Shown here: positions 1-9,575 of the stretch, piece after piece | Numbering within the stretch: position 1 is the first letter of the stretch | Layout: every line of letters starts with the position of its first letter | DNA from: an uncultured Aequorivita sp. | GTDB taxonomy: Bacteria; Bacteroidota; Bacteroidia; Flavobacteriales; Flavobacteriaceae | DNA length: 64,000 bases | Assembly (NCBI GenBank): GCA_937125455.1 | Contig: CAKZLK010000040.1 | Location: 62,001 to 126,000, forward strand | Direction: 5' to 3' | Made by a program: the position numbers and the translations under genes | The notes under the pieces: generated by a model | The model's database searches: none | The model's input: only the letters and a program-made list of their open reading frames with translations | Told to the model about the DNA's origin: nothing

Positions 1-53
1 GGGCAGACTACCCTACAGACGACGATTATCTCTGGAATGAGGATGAATATTAA
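1..53 (+). CDS. C-terminal end of DUF2795-like small protein (partial)
   Basis: Only the last 16 codons and a TAA stop are inside the window. The tail is acidic and aromatic (ADYPTDDDYLWNEDEY), which matches my memory of the C-terminus of the small DUF2795 protein found in flavobacteria. It is followed by a rho-independent terminator before secA, so it is probably a separate transcription unit. Function unknown. The 5' part lies outside the window, so the family call rests on a short tail only. Confidence 0.55.
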   Translation, partial: ADYPTDDDYLWNEDEY

Positions 54-88
54 TCCCAAGATTTTGGGAAACATTTAAAATAATATAA

Positions 89-117
89 AAAGTCTCTTTT
101 ACGAGGCTTTTTTTTAT
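89..117 (+). terminator. Rho-independent terminator
   Basis: A six-pair stem AGTCTC/GAGGCT (one G-U pair) with loop TTTTAC is followed by a run of T. It ends the small upstream gene and separates it from secA. Confidence 0.7.
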
Positions 118-242
118 TTAAAAAGTATTGAAAAAAATATACTCCCTGTCTGGTCGAACACAGTACAGACCACATAGGCGAGCGTAAAACAAAATTGACA
201 AAACAGTGCTGCACGGCAACACTTTAAAAATAAATTAACATC

Positions 243-3200
243 ATGGGATTATTAGATAACGTACTAAAAGTTTTTGTAGGCGATAAATCAAAAAAAGATA
301 TTAGTGAAATACAGCCGCTGGTAAATGAAGTGAAAAAACATGAAGCGGCAATTGAAAAACTCTCCAACGATGAACTCCGAGCGAAGTCTGATTTCTTCAG
401 AAAAGAAATAAAAGATGCACAAAAAGAAGTGCAAGATCAAATTGATGCACTTGAAAAACAATCGGAAGACGAGCAAGACATCAACAAAAAAGAAGACTAC
501 TACAACCAGATAGATAAGTTAAAGGACGATCGCTACGAAATTGAAAAAGCGACTCTTACCAAAATACTTCCCGAAGCTTTTGCCGTAATGAAAGAAACCG
601 CAAAACGCTTTAAAAACAACAAAACTATTACTGTTACCGCAAGTCCATTTGACCGCGAAATTTCTGCAAACAAAAACTACGTTACTCTTGAAGACGATAA
701 AGCCATTTGGCAAAACTCTTGGGATGCCGCCGGAAAACCAATCACTTGGGATATGGTTCACTACGATGTACAGCTTATAGGTGGTGTGGCACTTCACGAA
801 GGAAAAGTTGCGGAAATGCATACGGGTGAAGGTAAAACCTTGGTAGCAACACTCCCAATGTATTTGAATGCACTTGCCGGAAACGGCGTTCACCTGGTAA
901 CGGTGAACGATTATCTTGCAAAACGTGATAGTGCGTGGATGGCACCTTTGTTTGAATTTCACGGAATGACTGTGGATTGTATAGACAACCACCGACCAAA
1001 TTCCGAAGAGCGAAGAAAGGCGTACTTATCCGATATTACGTATGGAACCAACAACGAATTTGGTTTTGATTATTTGCGTGATAATATGGCACATTCGCCA
1101 AATGATCTTGTGCAACGCCCCCATCACTATGCTATTGTGGATGAGGTAGATTCGGTTTTAATTGATGATGCGCGTACGCCCTTAATTATTTCTGGCCCAG
1201 TTCCCGAAGGTGATCGTCACGAATTCAACGAACTAAAACCAAAAATCAACGATATCGTTGAAGTTCAGAAAAAATATTTAACAGGCGTTTTAGCAGAAGC
1301 AAAAAAACTAATTAAAGAAGGTGATGCCAAAGAAGGTGGTTTTCAATTGCTACGTGTATACCGCGGATTGCCTAAAAATAAAGCTTTGATAAAATATCTT
1401 TCCGAAGAAGGAGTAAAACAAATTCTCCAAAAAACGGAAAACCATTACATGAGCGACAACAACCGTGAAATGCCAAAGGTTGATGCCGAACTCTACTTTG
1501 TAATTGACGAAAAAAACAATCAGATAGAGCTCACCGATAAAGGTGTTGATTATCTATCTGGCGAAGGCGATCCCGATTTCTTTGTAATGCCAGAGATTGG
1601 AACTGAAATAGCGGAGATTGAAAAAAAGGGGCTTACCAAAGAAGAAGAAGTTTCTCAAAAAGAAGAACTTTTCCGTGAATTTTCAGTGAAGAGTGAGCGC
1701 ATCCACACGATGAACCAACTTTTGAAAGCATACACGCTTTTTGAAAAAGACGATCAATATGTAGTGATGGAAAACAAAGTAATGATCGTTGATGAGCAAA
1801 CGGGTCGTATCATGGATGGACGCCGCTACAGCGACGGACTCCACCAAGCCATTGAAGCGAAGGAAAACGTGAAAATTGAAGCGGCAACACAGACATTCGC
1901 AACCATTACCCTTCAGAACTATTTTAGAATGTACCGCAAACTTTCAGGGATGACCGGTACTGCAGTAACGGAAGCCGGCGAACTTTGGGAAATCTACAAA
2001 CTGGATGTGGTTGAAATTCCAACCAACCGTCCAATTGCACGTTTTGACCGCGAGGATAAAATATACAAGACAAAAAGAGAAAAATACAACGCCGTTGCTG
2101 AAGAAGTTACAGCCCTTTCACAAGCTGGAAGACCTGTACTTATTGGTACTACTTCCGTTGAAATTTCAGAATTGCTTAGCCGAATGTTGAGCATCCGAAA
2201 CATTCCACACAACGTATTGAACGCAAAACTCCACAAGCGCGAGGCAGACATTGTTGCCGAAGCTGGAAAGAGTGGTATCGTAACCATAGCAACAAACATG
2301 GCAGGTCGTGGTACGGATATCAAATTGAGCGAGGAAGTGAAAAAAGCCGGTGGTCTTGCCATTGTAGGTACGGAGCGCCACGATTCAAGACGTGTGGACA
2401 GACAGTTGCGTGGTCGTAGTGGTCGTCAGGGAGATCCGGGAAGCTCACAGTTCTACGTTTCTTTGGAAGATAACTTGATGCGTCTCTTTGGAAGTGACCG
2501 TATTGCAAAAATGATGGACCGTATGGGCTTGAAGGAAGGTGAAGTTATACAGCACAGTATGATTTCAAAATCCATTGAGCGCGCACAGAAAAAAGTGGAA
2601 GAGAACAACTTCGGAATCCGTAAAAGATTGTTGGAGTATGATGACGTAATGAACGCCCAACGTGAAGTAGTTTACAAGCGTAGATATCACGCCCTATTTG
2701 GAGATCGTCTTCGTGTTGATATTGCAAATATGATTTTTGACACCGCTGAAGTTATTGCCGAGAGCAATAAAATGGCGCAGGATTACAAGAACTTTGAATT
2801 TGAACTCATCCGTTTCTTTTCCATGAGCTCCCCTATTTCTGAAAAGGAATTCGATAAAATGGACAGCAAGGAAATTGCCGGAAAAGTTTATAAAGCAGCT
2901 TATGTTCACTATCAGGATAAGATGGCGCGAAATGCCGAAATGGCTTACCCTGTAATTAAAAATGTTTACGAAACACAAAAGGATAAATACAAACGAATCC
3001 TTGTTCCTTTTACTGATGGCGTAAAAACATTGAACGTTGCTACCGATCTTGAAAAAGCTTACGAAACCGAAGGAAAGCAATTGGTAAACGATTTTGAAAA
3101 GAACATTACCTTAGCCATTATTGACGATGCTTGGAAAACACACCTTCGCAAAATGGACGAGTTGAAACAATCTGTTCAACTTGCGGTTCACGAACAAAAA

Positions 3201-3602
3201 GATCCTTTGCTTATCTACAAGTTTGAAGCATTTGAACTTTTCAAGGCAATGATTGAAAAAGTGAACAAGGATGTTATTTCCTTTCTTTTCAAAGGAGAAT
3301 TACCACAGGAAAACCAGCAGCAAATTCAGGAAGCCCGCGAGGTAAAACGCAAGGAAAACCTCAGCGAACAGAAAGACGAAATCCCGAATATGGATGAGCG
3401 TGCTGCACAGTCCCGCGCTGCTGGAAATACCCAACCCCAGCGCCAACAAGTAACTGAAACCATTACTCGTGAGCGTCCTAAAATAAACCGCAACGATAAG
3501 GTGACCATTAAGCACGTGATGAGCGGTGAGAATAAAGAGATGAAGTTTAAGCAAGCCATTCCTCTGCTCGATAAGGGAGATTGGGTGCTTGTGGATGATT
3601 AA
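243..3602 (+). CDS. secA: Preprotein translocase ATPase SecA
   Basis: SecA is the cytoplasmic motor that drives unfolded preproteins through SecYEG. Walker A is MHTGEGKT (residues 192-199), followed by the [15 protein letters not shown] stretch of the motor domain, the preprotein-crosslinking region, and the second motor half with [12 protein letters not shown] and [13 protein letters not shown]. At 1119 residues it is longer than the roughly 900 of E. coli SecA. The extra length sits in N-terminal and central insertions that are normal in Bacteroidota. The C-terminus ends in a basic linker and KGDWVLVDD and lacks the Cys-rich zinc motif used for SecB docking, also usual here. The ATG at 243 has no clear Shine-Dalgarno. 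Transcribed alone, between terminators. Confidence 0.97.
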   Translation: MGLLDNVLKVFVGDKSKKDISEIQPLVNEVKKHEAAIEKLSNDELRAKSDFFRKEIKDAQKEVQDQIDALEKQSEDEQDINKKEDYYNQIDKLKDDRYEIEKATLTKILPEAFAVMKETAKRFKNNKTITVTASPFDREISANKNYVTLEDDKAIWQNSWDAAGKPITWDMVHYDVQLIGGVALHEGKVAEMHTGEGKTLVATLPMYLNALAGNGVHLVTVNDYLAKRDSAWMAPLFEFHGMTVDCIDNHRPNSEERRKAYLSDITYGTNNEFGFDYLRDNMAHSPNDLVQRPHHYAIVDEVDSVLIDDARTPLIISGPVPEGDRHEFNELKPKINDIVEVQKKYLTGVLAEAKKLIKEGDAKEGGFQLLRVYRGLPKNKALIKYLSEEGVKQILQKTENHYMSDNNREMPKVDAELYFVIDEKNNQIELTDKGVDYLSGEGDPDFFVMPEIGTEIAEIEKKGLTKEEEVSQKEELFREFSVKSERIHTMNQLLKAYTLFEKDDQYVVMENKVMIVDEQTGRIMDGRRYSDGLHQAIEAKENVKIEAATQTFATITLQNYFRMYRKLSGMTGTAVTEAGELWEIYKLDVVEIPTNRPIARFDREDKIYKTKREKYNAVAEEVTALSQAGRPVLIGTTSVEISELLSRMLSIRNIPHNVLNAKLHKREADIVAEAGKSGIVTIATNMAGRGTDIKLSEEVKKAGGLAIVGTERHDSRRVDRQLRGRSGRQGDPGSSQFYVSLEDNLMRLFGSDRIAKMMDRMGLKEGEVIQHSMISKSIERAQKKVEENNFGIRKRLLEYDDVMNAQREVVYKRRYHALFGDRLRVDIANMIFDTAEVIAESNKMAQDYKNFEFELIRFFSMSSPISEKEFDKMDSKEIAGKVYKAAYVHYQDKMARNAEMAYPVIKNVYETQKDKYKRILVPFTDGVKTLNVATDLEKAYETEGKQLVNDFEKNITLAIIDDAWKTHLRKMDELKQSVQLAVHEQKDPLLIYKFEAFELFKAMIEKVNKDVISFLFKGELPQENQQQIQEAREVKRKENLSEQKDEIPNMDERAAQSRAAGNTQPQRQQVTETITRERPKINRNDKVTIKHVMSGENKEMKFKQAIPLLDKGDWVLVDD

Positions 3603-3673
3603 TTTTTAGACCTAGGACGGAAAGACTTAGGACATAAGACTATTTGGTTTAAATTTTAAAGTTAAGTTTATAT

Positions 3674-3704
3674 ATCCCGAAGGATTACTTCGGGATTTTT
3701 TATT
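3674..3704 (+). terminator. Rho-independent terminator of secA
   Basis: Stem ATCCCGAA / TTCGGGAT with a short loop, followed by a T-rich run. It lies about 70 bp after the secA stop. Confidence 0.8.
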
Positions 3705-3809
3705 GATTAAAAAGTTAAAGATTATTTAATTTGCTATTCCCATTATTTTGTTTCATTTTAGCAAAACCATAACTCCCCAATTAGAAGTATAATTTAAACT
3801 TTTAATGTT

Positions 3810-5321
3810 ATGAAACAAAGTACCCCCCCCCCCGAAGAATAGTGTTTTTACTATTTTTTATGATTGCCTGCGCTGCCACGGCACAAACTTTTATGGATAA
3901 CGTACGTGCTGAGATTCAGACTAAGATCCAACATTTGAATCCAAACGATATCCCCACACGCATACTATATGACAGAACGCTGCCTCTTTCAAATATTTTA
4001 GGTTATGGCACCCCTTCCGGTTTCGCACCTTTAGTGCCTGGTGTGCCAAACAGTAGTGCCGGACATTATTTTTTGGCAATGGAGGATCTTTATAGGATGG
4101 ATTATTTGAATAGATTCACAAATCCTGAAACTTTAATCACAAACAACCAAACTGCTAGTAATATAATTAATATTGGTATTATTAATGCAGATATTAACAA
4201 ATTTAAGGAAGATGCCGTAGATATTGGTGCCTTATTGGTACAAGGTAACGACAGTCTTTTTTACGATAACCCAAATTCATCGCTATCACCCTATAATACC
4301 TATAAAAATGTATATGTCGCGTCAATCTTAAAAAAGAAGACTGGGGCAAAAAATATTTACTTTAAGTTGCCCAGCACATTTTGGAAAGAAACCGCACAAT
4401 ATAGCATCACGAACCTTCAAATTGATTTTGATAACGGAAACGGATATGTAACGGTAGCTAAAAACCAAACTTATTATATTCAATATGCAACATATGGAAC
4501 TAAGGAAATAAGCATAAAAGCTACTTTTAGCAACAGTACCGCAAAGACCCTTACAACTGATTTGGTAATTGCAACAAGTTATAGCGGAACCATTTCCAGT
4601 CAAACCATGACTACCCTACCGGGCACATGCGATATACCAGTTGTTCAAACGTTTTCCTCTGCTCCCTATACCTTCCAAGGCTATGATGAGAGCCAAGCTT
4701 ATGCAGGGATTGGTAGGTATGTAAATCATAGTGGTACCAATTGCATTACAAAACCTGTAATTGTAGTGGAAGGCTATGATCCTGATGACTCCTTTGATAA
4801 TCTCAATATATTCAATCAACTAAATACAAGTAGCTTAGGAGATGATTTAGAGATTGATAACTATGATGTTATTACCTTAAACTTTGTCCCCCGCACCATT
4901 AACGGAGAAATCCAGGCCGGCGGCAGCGATTATATAGAGCGTAACGCCATGGTCGTGGTAAAACTGCTCACCTACATTAATCAGAACAAAGCCTCCAATG
5001 CCGAGCCCACCAAGGTTATCGGGTTTAGCATGGGCGGTGTTATCGCGCGTTATGCCTTACGATATATGGAGCTTAACAGCCTTACTCACGATGTAGATTT
5101 ATATGCTTCAGTTGATGCGCCACACCAATACGCAAAGTGAATCTCCCGTAAATAGTGCTGTACTATATGATATGTTTGGACAGGAAAAAACAGCAAGCCA
5201 AACCGTGAGCAACAATTCTATAATTTTGGACGTTGGTAATATAACCGAAGGTATTTATATCTTAAAGATTACAGGGAATAATGGAATCGAGGTTACAAAA
5301 CACATAAGTATAAAAAGATAA
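3810..5321 (+). pseudogene. Broken T9SS-secreted lipase/alpha-beta hydrolase-like gene, out of frame at a poly-C tract and internally deleted
   Basis: The ATG at 3810 reads MKQSTPPPEE and stops, because the C tract at 3823-3833 is 11 long. With 9 or 12 C the frame would continue into RRIVFLLFFMIACAATAQ, a good signal peptide, and then through about 430 residues to 5140. That body contains GFSMGG (around 5029-5046), a lipase-type GxSxG nucleophile elbow, and then SVDAPHQ. At about 5130 the reading stops. A T9SS type A sorting tail (YDMFGQE, then GIYILKITGNNG, ending ISIKR) follows in another frame to 5321. The catalytic Asp/His half of the hydrolase is missing, so an internal deletion is likely. 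GTG 3842 or ATG 3860 could start a form without the basic n-region. Two independent lesions make an inactive gene the best reading. Confidence 0.75.
3823..3833 (+). repeat. Homopolymer tract of 11 C in a signal-peptide coding region
   Basis: Eleven C in a row in an AT-rich genome, eleven bases after the ATG at 3810. Tract lengths of 9 or 12 would put the ATG in frame with the downstream signal peptide and hydrolase; 10 and 11 do not. This is the layout of a slipped-strand contingency locus, but it is also a classic place for a sequencing length error. Confidence 0.8.
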
Positions 5322-5347
5322 TTTTAAAATATAAAAAAATTAAGAAA

Positions 5348-5917
5348 ATGATGATATTAAAAGTGTTTGTAATATTCGCTTTGATGGCAACGGGTTGCAA
5401 TAAAGACGATGATAACAAGGAGGAGCAGGGCTGTGTAAAAGAAGAGAATGTTTTTGAGGCACAGTTTGATGATGAGACTATTGAACCGCATTATGCCCAA
5501 GGCGGAGGATTTGGTTTGTATACATTAAATTTTCAGCGATGTCCCTCCAATGATAACAATTGGAATTTATCAGTTAACACTGATGCTAACAGAAGTTTAT
5601 TTATCTATCTAATAGGTGTAAATTCTACAGGAAATTATATTCTTACTTCTGGTGATCCAAACCATGTTGCAATACAATGTTATGAATCTAACTCAATATA
5701 TATTTTGGATGAAACGACATATACCTATTCGTTTATTAGTTCCTCCAATGGAACCATTGAAATTACGGAGTACGACAGTGGGTATGGAATACTCGTGGGC
5801 ACTTTTAGCGCTGAAATGGTAAGTACTGCCGATCCTACTGTAAAGAAAACTATAACCGGAGCGTTCAATCTTAATAAATCTACCTTGGATAATACGCAAA
5901 GACCTTGTTGGCTTTAA
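5348..5917 (+). CDS. Hypothetical lipoprotein
   Basis: A 189-residue protein with a short hydrophobic leader and lipobox MATGC, lipidated Cys at residue 17, then an acidic Asp/Glu/Lys tether and a beta-rich body. The closing part (ITEYDSGYGILVGTFSAEM) resembles the small beta-sandwich lipoproteins of the DUF6252 type, where such a strand precedes the last hairpin; this is a weak likeness. It lies 26 bp after the remnant T9SS tail and ends at a strong terminator. Two ATG codons (5348, 5351) are possible starts and make no difference to the product. Function unknown; location expected at the outer membrane. Confidence 0.75.
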   Translation: MMILKVFVIFALMATGCNKDDDNKEEQGCVKEENVFEAQFDDETIEPHYAQGGGFGLYTLNFQRCPSNDNNWNLSVNTDANRSLFIYLIGVNSTGNYILTSGDPNHVAIQCYESNSIYILDETTYTYSFISSSNGTIEITEYDSGYGILVGTFSAEMVSTADPTVKKTITGAFNLNKSTLDNTQRPCWL

Positions 5918-5935
5918 TAGGTAATAAAAATTTAA

Positions 5936-5967
5936 AATCCCGAAGCAAATGTTTCGGGATTTTTTTA
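5936..5967 (+). terminator. Rho-independent terminator
   Basis: Stem ATCCCGAA / TTCGGGAT with loop GCAAATG and a following T run, just after the lipoprotein gene. It is nearly the same hairpin as the one after secA. Confidence 0.8.
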
Positions 5968-6230
5968 TGACTTATATTTTAAAGCTTTAGTTCATTAAAC
6001 CTTCTTTGTGTTTAAAAATCAGTTATTTATAAAGATAAAATTAATAAAATCAGGAAGTTTTTCATAATTTTATATATCAAAACCAACCTTTTAAAACCAA
6101 ATATTAAAAAAGAGCTTAATTTCCAACGAGTTCGTTAAAATGGAAATCCCAGTGAAAAACTTCGGGATTTTTTTGGTAAAAAGCTATCTTTAATAAAAAT
6201 TGCAACAAAAAGAAATACTGTTATACTTCA
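5968..6230. other. Intergenic stretch with no gene seen
   Basis: AT-rich spacer. It holds a second, weaker terminator-like element at 6145-6174 (ATCCC/GGGAT around an A-rich loop, then T run) without a gene between it and the terminator at 5936. No convincing promoter or small ORF was found. Confidence 0.5.
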
Positions 6231-6707
6231 ATGAAAAAAATATTCATAGAATTTAAGTGGGCAATAATTTTTACCATCGCGATGCTTTCGTGGATGTTAC
6301 TTGAAAAAACCCTAGGCTGGCACGAAGAGCAGATTGCAAACCACCAGTGGCTTACCCTTTTATTCGCACCATTTGCTATCTTGATGTACCTATTGGAATT
6401 GCGCGAAAAAAGAAGAAGGGTTTACGGTGGAAAAATGACTTGGCTGCAAGGTTTTGTATCTGGTATAATTCTAAGTGTTTTTGTAGCGCTGCTCTCACCT
6501 TTAGCACAATACATTACGCATAATTATATAACCCCTCAATACTTTAACAACGTGATAGAATATTCTGTTACGAATGACTTAATGACGCGCACCAAAGCCA
6601 ATGACTATTTTAATATAAACAGTTATATATGGCAATCTGCTTTTGGAGCACTGGGCTTTGGAACTTTAATAGCAGCTATTGTTGCTATTTTTGTTCGGAA
6701 AAAATAA
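6231..6707 (+). CDS. DUF4199 family integral membrane protein
   Basis: A 158-residue protein with four hydrophobic segments: near residues 9-25, 43-58, 70-92 and 132-154. The order short N-terminal helix, WLTLLFAPFAILMYLLELREKRRR, then GGKMTWLQGFVSGIILS matches the DUF4199 family of Bacteroidota inner-membrane proteins. Their function is unknown. It stands alone between a terminator-like element and the convergent adhesin-like gene. The ATG at 6231 gives a short basic N-terminus, which fits. Confidence 0.8.
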   Translation: MKKIFIEFKWAIIFTIAMLSWMLLEKTLGWHEEQIANHQWLTLLFAPFAILMYLLELREKRRRVYGGKMTWLQGFVSGIILSVFVALLSPLAQYITHNYITPQYFNNVIEYSVTNDLMTRTKANDYFNINSYIWQSAFGALGFGTLIAAIVAIFVRKK

Positions 6708-6885
6708 AAAACCTTGTCTTCAAAAAAAAATAATTTTTATTTCATGGTCAATCGAAAGCGAGTCTTGTAAATTATAAACCAAGGAAAATCTTAAGCTCCA
6801 ATTTGTTTTTGGAATAGGTTTTTTTTATTGAAGTAGTTATTTAAAAGGAAATCTGGAAAGTAATTTTCAATTCATGCACAGAATA

Positions 6886-8307
6886 TTATTGAAGTGAAAC
6901 GTTGCTATAAGTAGAATTAATGGTAATGGTTTTATTAGTGTTGTTATTTTGATTAAATCCTTTCACCAAAACCCTGTCTGCGCTTTTTGATTCTTTTAGC
7001 TGAAGTGATTTAGGATATTTTAACGTAGATTTTTTTCCGTTGAAATAAAACGAGAATGCACCCACAGGCACTTTTACTTTTGCATCGGTATTTTCCAAAC
7101 GAATGTCTAAAGTTTCAAAACCATCGGACACGCTGTCTATTTTCAAATCACCAAAGGAACCTGAAAGAAAAGCTTGGTTAGTAATATTTCCAATCCGAAC
7201 ATCACTTGAGTTTGCCTGTAAGCTTATATTTTGAACATTCGCAATAGCGCATTTATCCACATATTTTACCGTGAGCATACCTTGTTTCCAAGTGTTTATT
7301 GTCACCGGTCCATAGGAAGCATTGATGAGGGTTTGCCCCCCATCAATACTATTTGCTTTAAAAGGTGTGTAATCTAAATTGGCCTTCAAGTTGTTTGCGT
7401 CTGCCATTTTTAAGTTACCATGGCGAATATTTACATTAGTTTTGGCTTTTTTGGGCAACCGGATGATAATGGTTTTTTTAGTGTTACTGTTACTTACATT
7501 GTTGCTTCGGCTTCCTTGAATAATGATTGAGGTGCCGTTAGGGCTCTTAGTTACCGTTTTTGTGTAATTGTCACCTTCGTTTTCATATTTCTTTTCGAGC
7601 TCATCTGCCCATGCCTCCATTTTCTTTCCGTAGGCTTCACCCCAAGCTTCCATCTTCTTTCCATAGGTTTCTCCCCAAGCTTCCATTTTCTTCCCATAAG
7701 CTTCACCAATGCTATCCGCCTTTTTATCATCCCAGGAGTTCTCAAAGCTTTCGCCCCATTTTTCCATCTTTTTCTGGAAATTCTTTCCAAATTTCTTGTC
7801 CATTTGGGCTTCAAATTTTTTCATGTACCCTTCCTCATCTTTTTGGTAAGCGTCATAATCAAATTGAATATTGCCGAGGTTTTCCAATAAGTCTTCCGGC
7901 AGCGGAGGTACCTGTATGTTTTGGATCATTGGCATAACCATATTCTCCATCAACGGGCCAATAAAATCCATTTGGGGCATATCTCCCATCGCAAAACTTT
8001 GATTTCCGGCGTTAGAGCTTATATTAACTTGCTTGCTGTTTCCCGTGACGTGAAGATCCCAATTTTTCATCAAGTCTTGCTTCTCTTTTTCAGTAAGATT
8101 TTCGTCCTCAATGTAGGCTTCAACTTCAACTTTATTTTTGTTCCAAGTTTCAAAAATGATATTTGTATAGGAAGTATTTACAGTGACTTCCACATCATCT
8201 ACAACATTAAAACTCTCCACATAATTTTTTTGTGCATAGCTCAATGTACCAATCAACAGCAGTAAAAAAACTACTGTTTTACGTTTGTATAGCTTTAAAT
8301 TCTTCAT
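6886..8307 (-). CDS. Secreted DUF4097-like adhesin with an 11-residue repeat, end of sigma-factor operon
   Basis: A 473-residue protein with a signal peptide ending at SYA|Q (around residue 25). The N-terminal and C-terminal parts are beta-rich with repeated short strands (NIRHGNLKMAD, NASYGPVTINTW, ITINSTYSNVSLQ), as in the DUF4097/DUF2807 beta-helix putative adhesins often placed next to ECF sigma factors. Between them lies a charged Met/Lys/Trp-rich segment with repeats of GKKMEAWGEAY. Its start overlaps the anti-sigma gene by 29 bases, which points to translational coupling. It is probably the effector or sensed component of the sigma/anti-sigma pair; this is inference from operon order. 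Confidence 0.7.
   Translation of the reverse strand: MKNLKLYKRKTVVFLLLLIGTLSYAQKNYVESFNVVDDVEVTVNTSYTNIIFETWNKNKVEVEAYIEDENLTEKEKQDLMKNWDLHVTGNSKQVNISSNAGNQSFAMGDMPQMDFIGPLMENMVMPMIQNIQVPPLPEDLLENLGNIQFDYDAYQKDEEGYMKKFEAQMDKKFGKNFQKKMEKWGESFENSWDDKKADSIGEAYGKKMEAWGETYGKKMEAWGEAYGKKMEAWADELEKKYENEGDNYTKTVTKSPNGTSIIIQGSRSNNVSNSNTKKTIIIRLPKKAKTNVNIRHGNLKMADANNLKANLDYTPFKANSIDGGQTLINASYGPVTINTWKQGMLTVKYVDKCAIANVQNISLQANSSDVRIGNITNQAFLSGSFGDLKIDSVSDGFETLDIRLENTDAKVKVPVGAFSFYFNGKKSTLKYPKSLQLKESKSADRVLVKGFNQNNNTNKTITINSTYSNVSLQ
7590..7740 (-). repeat. 33-bp coding tandem repeats (GKKMEAWGEAY units)
   Basis: At least three consecutive 33-base units encode GKKMEAWGETY, GKKMEAWGEAY and GKKMEAWADEL, and a degenerate unit (KKMEKWGESF) lies upstream in the protein. 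The DNA is repeated as well as the protein, so copy number can change by recombination. Confidence 0.75.
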
Positions 8308-8899
8308 TTTTTTGATTTTTAAGTTCTCTTAATTTGTTTTTTAGTTTGAACAGCAAATCCAAACGCATTTTCAAATTATCAATCAGCGCAGTAACAGTTG
8401 CTTCAGAAGGTCCCACCTTGCTCAGTTCAGCATTTAACAAAGTGTATTCTTTGTCCAATTCAGAAAGCCTTATCATATAGCCATCAACCAATTCTTTGTT
8501 TTCATCGTTTATTTTTAAAGAAGCCAACTGTACGTTGATACCAGTCATATAGTATTCTTCAACCTTTTTAAGGTCTGGAGAAATATCGGCTAATGTAAGT
8601 TTTGACGAATCATTTTGCCCAAGCTTCTCAGCATTGCTTTTAACTACAGATTTCTGTGGATCATTTGTAATATTTGGCCCTTTTTTAGACAATTGTTGGT
8701 ATCCAAAAAAGCTAACAGCTAAGAATACAATAGCCACCGCCGCTATTTTCAGCCAAGAAAATGAAGTGTCTTTTTCCTCAGAAACGGTTTCTGAAAAAGC
8801 CTTGTTCAATTTCGCCTCAAATCGTGCTTCGTGTCCTTTCGGAAGCTCCGGAGTTTCCGGTGTGTAGTTCTCAAACATTTTTTTAATATCCCGTGCCAT
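8279..8899 (-). CDS. Membrane-bound anti-sigma factor-like protein
   Basis: A 206-residue single-pass protein: a cytoplasmic N-terminus of about 47 residues (FENYTPETPELPKGHEARFEAKL is the pattern seen in Bacteroidota anti-sigma proteins), one transmembrane helix at about 48-68, then a periplasmic coiled-coil-rich domain. It overlaps the ECF sigma gene by 17 bases upstream and the adhesin-like gene by 29 bases downstream. The expected role is to hold the sigma factor at the inner membrane until an envelope signal arrives. No zinc (ZAS) motif is visible. The assignment rests on position, topology and the N-terminal motif. Confidence 0.7.
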   Translation of the reverse strand: MARDIKKMFENYTPETPELPKGHEARFEAKLNKAFSETVSEEKDTSFSWLKIAAVAIVFLAVSFFGYQQLSKKGPNITNDPQKSVVKSNAEKLGQNDSSKLTLADISPDLKKVEEYYMTGINVQLASLKINDENKELVDGYMIRLSELDKEYTLLNAELSKVGPSEATVTALIDNLKMRLDLLFKLKNKLRELKNQKNEEFKAIQT

Positions 8900-9428
8900 A
8901 GCGCAAGTGTTTTAATTTTTCTTTCAATTTCGTTTTTCCACGGTGAAGGTAAGTCCGCGATGCATTTTCAGAAATCTGCAGTATTTCTGAAATTTCTTGA
9001 TGGTCATACCCCTCAATTAAAAATAACTTCACCGTCGTTTTATAATTATCAGGCAGTTCTTCTATAGCCAACAAAACTTCCGAAACCGTAGTTTCATCGG
9101 CAACAGACCAGTCATCTTCTGCTTCTATAATTGTAAAAACTTCTTCATTTATGGTTTCCGTTTCAATCTTTCTCGCTTTGATCGTATCTAAACACGTGTT
9201 AATGACAATTCTTTTTATCCAAGCCCCAAAAGTGACGTCTCCTTTAAATTGGCTTAGTTTTTGAAATGCCTTTACAAAGGCTTCCTGCATTGCGTCTTCC
9301 GCGGCCGCGGTGTCCTTTAAATACCTTTGAGCTATGATAAACATTCCATCGCAATACTTTCTATAAAGCGCTAATTGCGCCTTGCGATTGCTCTGTTTAC
9401 ACTGCTCGATGAGTAATAGATCGGACAA
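8883..9428 (-). CDS. ECF-type RNA polymerase sigma factor
   Basis: A 181-residue protein with sigma region 2 (RYLKDTAAAEDAMQEAFVKA, then GAWIKRIVINTCLD) and region 4 (IEELPDNYKTTVKLFLIEG, then HQEISEILQISENASRTYLHRGK). It has no region 1 or 3, which is the ECF arrangement. It is the first gene of a three-gene overlapping operon with an anti-sigma and an adhesin-like gene. The target regulon cannot be read here. The ATG at 9428 is followed by a normal sigma N-terminus. Confidence 0.93.
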   Translation of the reverse strand: MSDLLLIEQCKQSNRKAQLALYRKYCDGMFIIAQRYLKDTAAAEDAMQEAFVKAFQKLSQFKGDVTFGAWIKRIVINTCLDTIKARKIETETINEEVFTIIEAEDDWSVADETTVSEVLLAIEELPDNYKTTVKLFLIEGYDHQEISEILQISENASRTYLHRGKTKLKEKLKHLRYGTGY

Positions 9429-9530
9429 ACTTGATGGTTTTTTGGGTTGCTGTTCAATTAAAAGACGACAAATGAAATAGGATGTTGCATATATATTGAT
9501 TTTTTTGTGAAATATTTGAAAATTAGAATT

Positions 9531-9559
9531 TTGAATGACCCATTTTTATACTAACTTTG
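9531..9559 (+). promoter_or_regulatory. Bacteroidota-type promoter
   Basis: TTG (9531-9533), an 18-base spacer and TAACTTTG (9552-9559) match the -33 TTTG / -7 TAnnTTTG consensus of the phylum. It lies just upstream of the ATG at 9576. Confidence 0.65.
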
Positions 9560-9575
9560 GTAAAATTGTTCGATT

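Noticed and set aside
519-992. Long minus-strand ORF inside secA
   Set aside because: Antisense shadow of a highly conserved gene; no initiation signals and composition follows secA codons.
243-3602. SecA extra length as an unusual feature
   Set aside because: Insertions and loss of the C-terminal zinc motif are normal for Bacteroidota SecA.
6145-6174. Second terminator-like hairpin without gene
   Set aside because: Weak stem (5 bp) with long loop; listed as part of the intergenic note but not as a supported terminator.
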